A stretch of DNA of 36,812 nt. Origin: a virus. Shown here one piece after another: positions 36,409 through 36,812 of this stretch. Position numbers and translations under genes: made by a program. The notes under the pieces are model-generated. The model was given only the letters and a program-made list of their open reading frames with translations, was not told the DNA's origin and did not search any database. Position 1 is the stretch's first letter. Every line of letters begins with the position of its first letter. The stretch spans positions 1-36,812 of the IMG/VR virus record IMGVR_UViG_3300031239_000007; one strand, 5' to 3'.

Positions 36409-36812
36409 TTAGTTTTGGCAGCGCCACGCGGTGCCGTCGTAGATGAAGTCCCAAGCGCCGTTGGTGGTGGTGGTCAGGGCGGTACCACTGCGGAAGGTGA
36501 TGTTCCCGGCGTTGGTCACCTGAGAGGCGGTGCCGGTTCCGAAGATGAGCGTCACCCGCGAACCGGCCTGCCAGTTGGTCGTGGTGATCGTCTGGATGAC
36601 CGTGGTACCGGTGATCGGGAAGACGTTGCCGTCGTTGCCGAGGGTGATGGTAGTGGCGCTGGCGACTGCCGCGCCCTGTTTGAGTTGGTGGCGAGTGTTG
36701 TGGATCAGGCCGTTGGCGTTGACGTGGAGCTGCTGAGTACCAGCCGCCGACCACCCGAGGTCATCGGTAGCAGCCTGGAACAGGCCGGATCCGACGTTGG
36801 CATTGAAGTAGA
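36409..36812 (-). CDS. Tail fibre C-terminus (partial, right copy)
   Basis: The stop is at 36409-36411 and the gene runs off the window. Its 404 bases match 1784-2187 with no net length difference. The 127 bases nearest the window edge are identical. The differences lie in the last 90 codons, around the segment before NDGNVFPITGT and in the strand region near the C-terminus. In the circular reading this is the tip that belongs to the fibre whose N-terminal part lies at 2188-3307. Confidence 0.8.
   Translation of the reverse strand, partial: YFNANVGSGLFQAATDDLGWSAAGTQQLHVNANGLIHNTRHQLKQGAAVASATTITLGNDGNVFPITGTTVIQTITTTNWQAGSRVTLIFGTGTASQVTNAGNITFRSGTALTTTTNGAWDFIYDGTAWRCQN
36686..36812. repeat. 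Right copy of exact 127-bp repeat at window end
   Basis: Identical base for base to 2061-2187. It lies at the very end of the window, and the distance between copies is 34,625 bp. It marks the point where the sequence re-enters itself. Confidence 0.95.

Overview
The window is the genome of a GC-rich, tailed, temperate phage with a short-tailed (podovirus-like) virion. The evidence is one leftward late operon with portal, scaffold, coat, adaptor and nozzle genes, no tape-measure or sheath genes, and a tyrosine integrase beside an attachment site. The host is not identified. Two phage-borne genes with lipoprotein signals suggest a Gram-negative host. The last 127 bases (36686-36812) are identical to 2061-2187, so positions 2061-36685 most likely form a circle of 34,625 bp. 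Positions 1-2060 then look like a second, diverged version of the fibre-tip and membrane-protein cassette.

Layout. 1-3307: variant cassette (plus-strand lipoprotein, a tRNA-like minihelix, three small genes) and a tail fibre. 3311-12208: virion proteins (ejection-type proteins, a protein ending in a peptidase S74 chaperone domain, a large nozzle protein). 12209-12985: an HTH regulator and an antisense-overlapping cysteine-rich lipoprotein gene, inserted into the late operon. 12982-23635: modular glycine-rich fibre, adaptor, a tRNA-Met(CAU)-like gene with a very small D arm, coat, scaffold, portal and terminase. 23637-27136: a chain of small, mostly overlapping genes (GNAT-like, sigma-like HTH, zinc-knuckle microprotein, lysozyme-fold protein, membrane proteins). 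27137-31340: two divergent control regions that share a 17-bp element, an orphan gene with its own terminator, a candidate replication origin with exact mirror geometry, and a P4-alpha/D5-type primase-helicase. 31341-35128: rightward operon of Xis-like HTH, metallophosphoesterase, dNMP kinase, a 31-residue membrane protein and integrase. 35095-35277: attP, with paired GTTACC repeats on both sides of a tRNA-Leu 5' half. 35312-36812: the second version of the cassette, running back into the tail fibre.

How it fits together. The early operons supply excision and integration, nucleotide metabolism, possible attack on nucleic acid, and replication. The leftward operon builds and packages the particle. 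An asymmetric 18-nt sequence (plus strand TGTTGNCGTGCCCGATTA) lies 7-9 nt upstream of the start codons of five late genes and probably marks a shared control or processing step. No CRISPR array, transposase, reverse transcriptase or invertase was seen.
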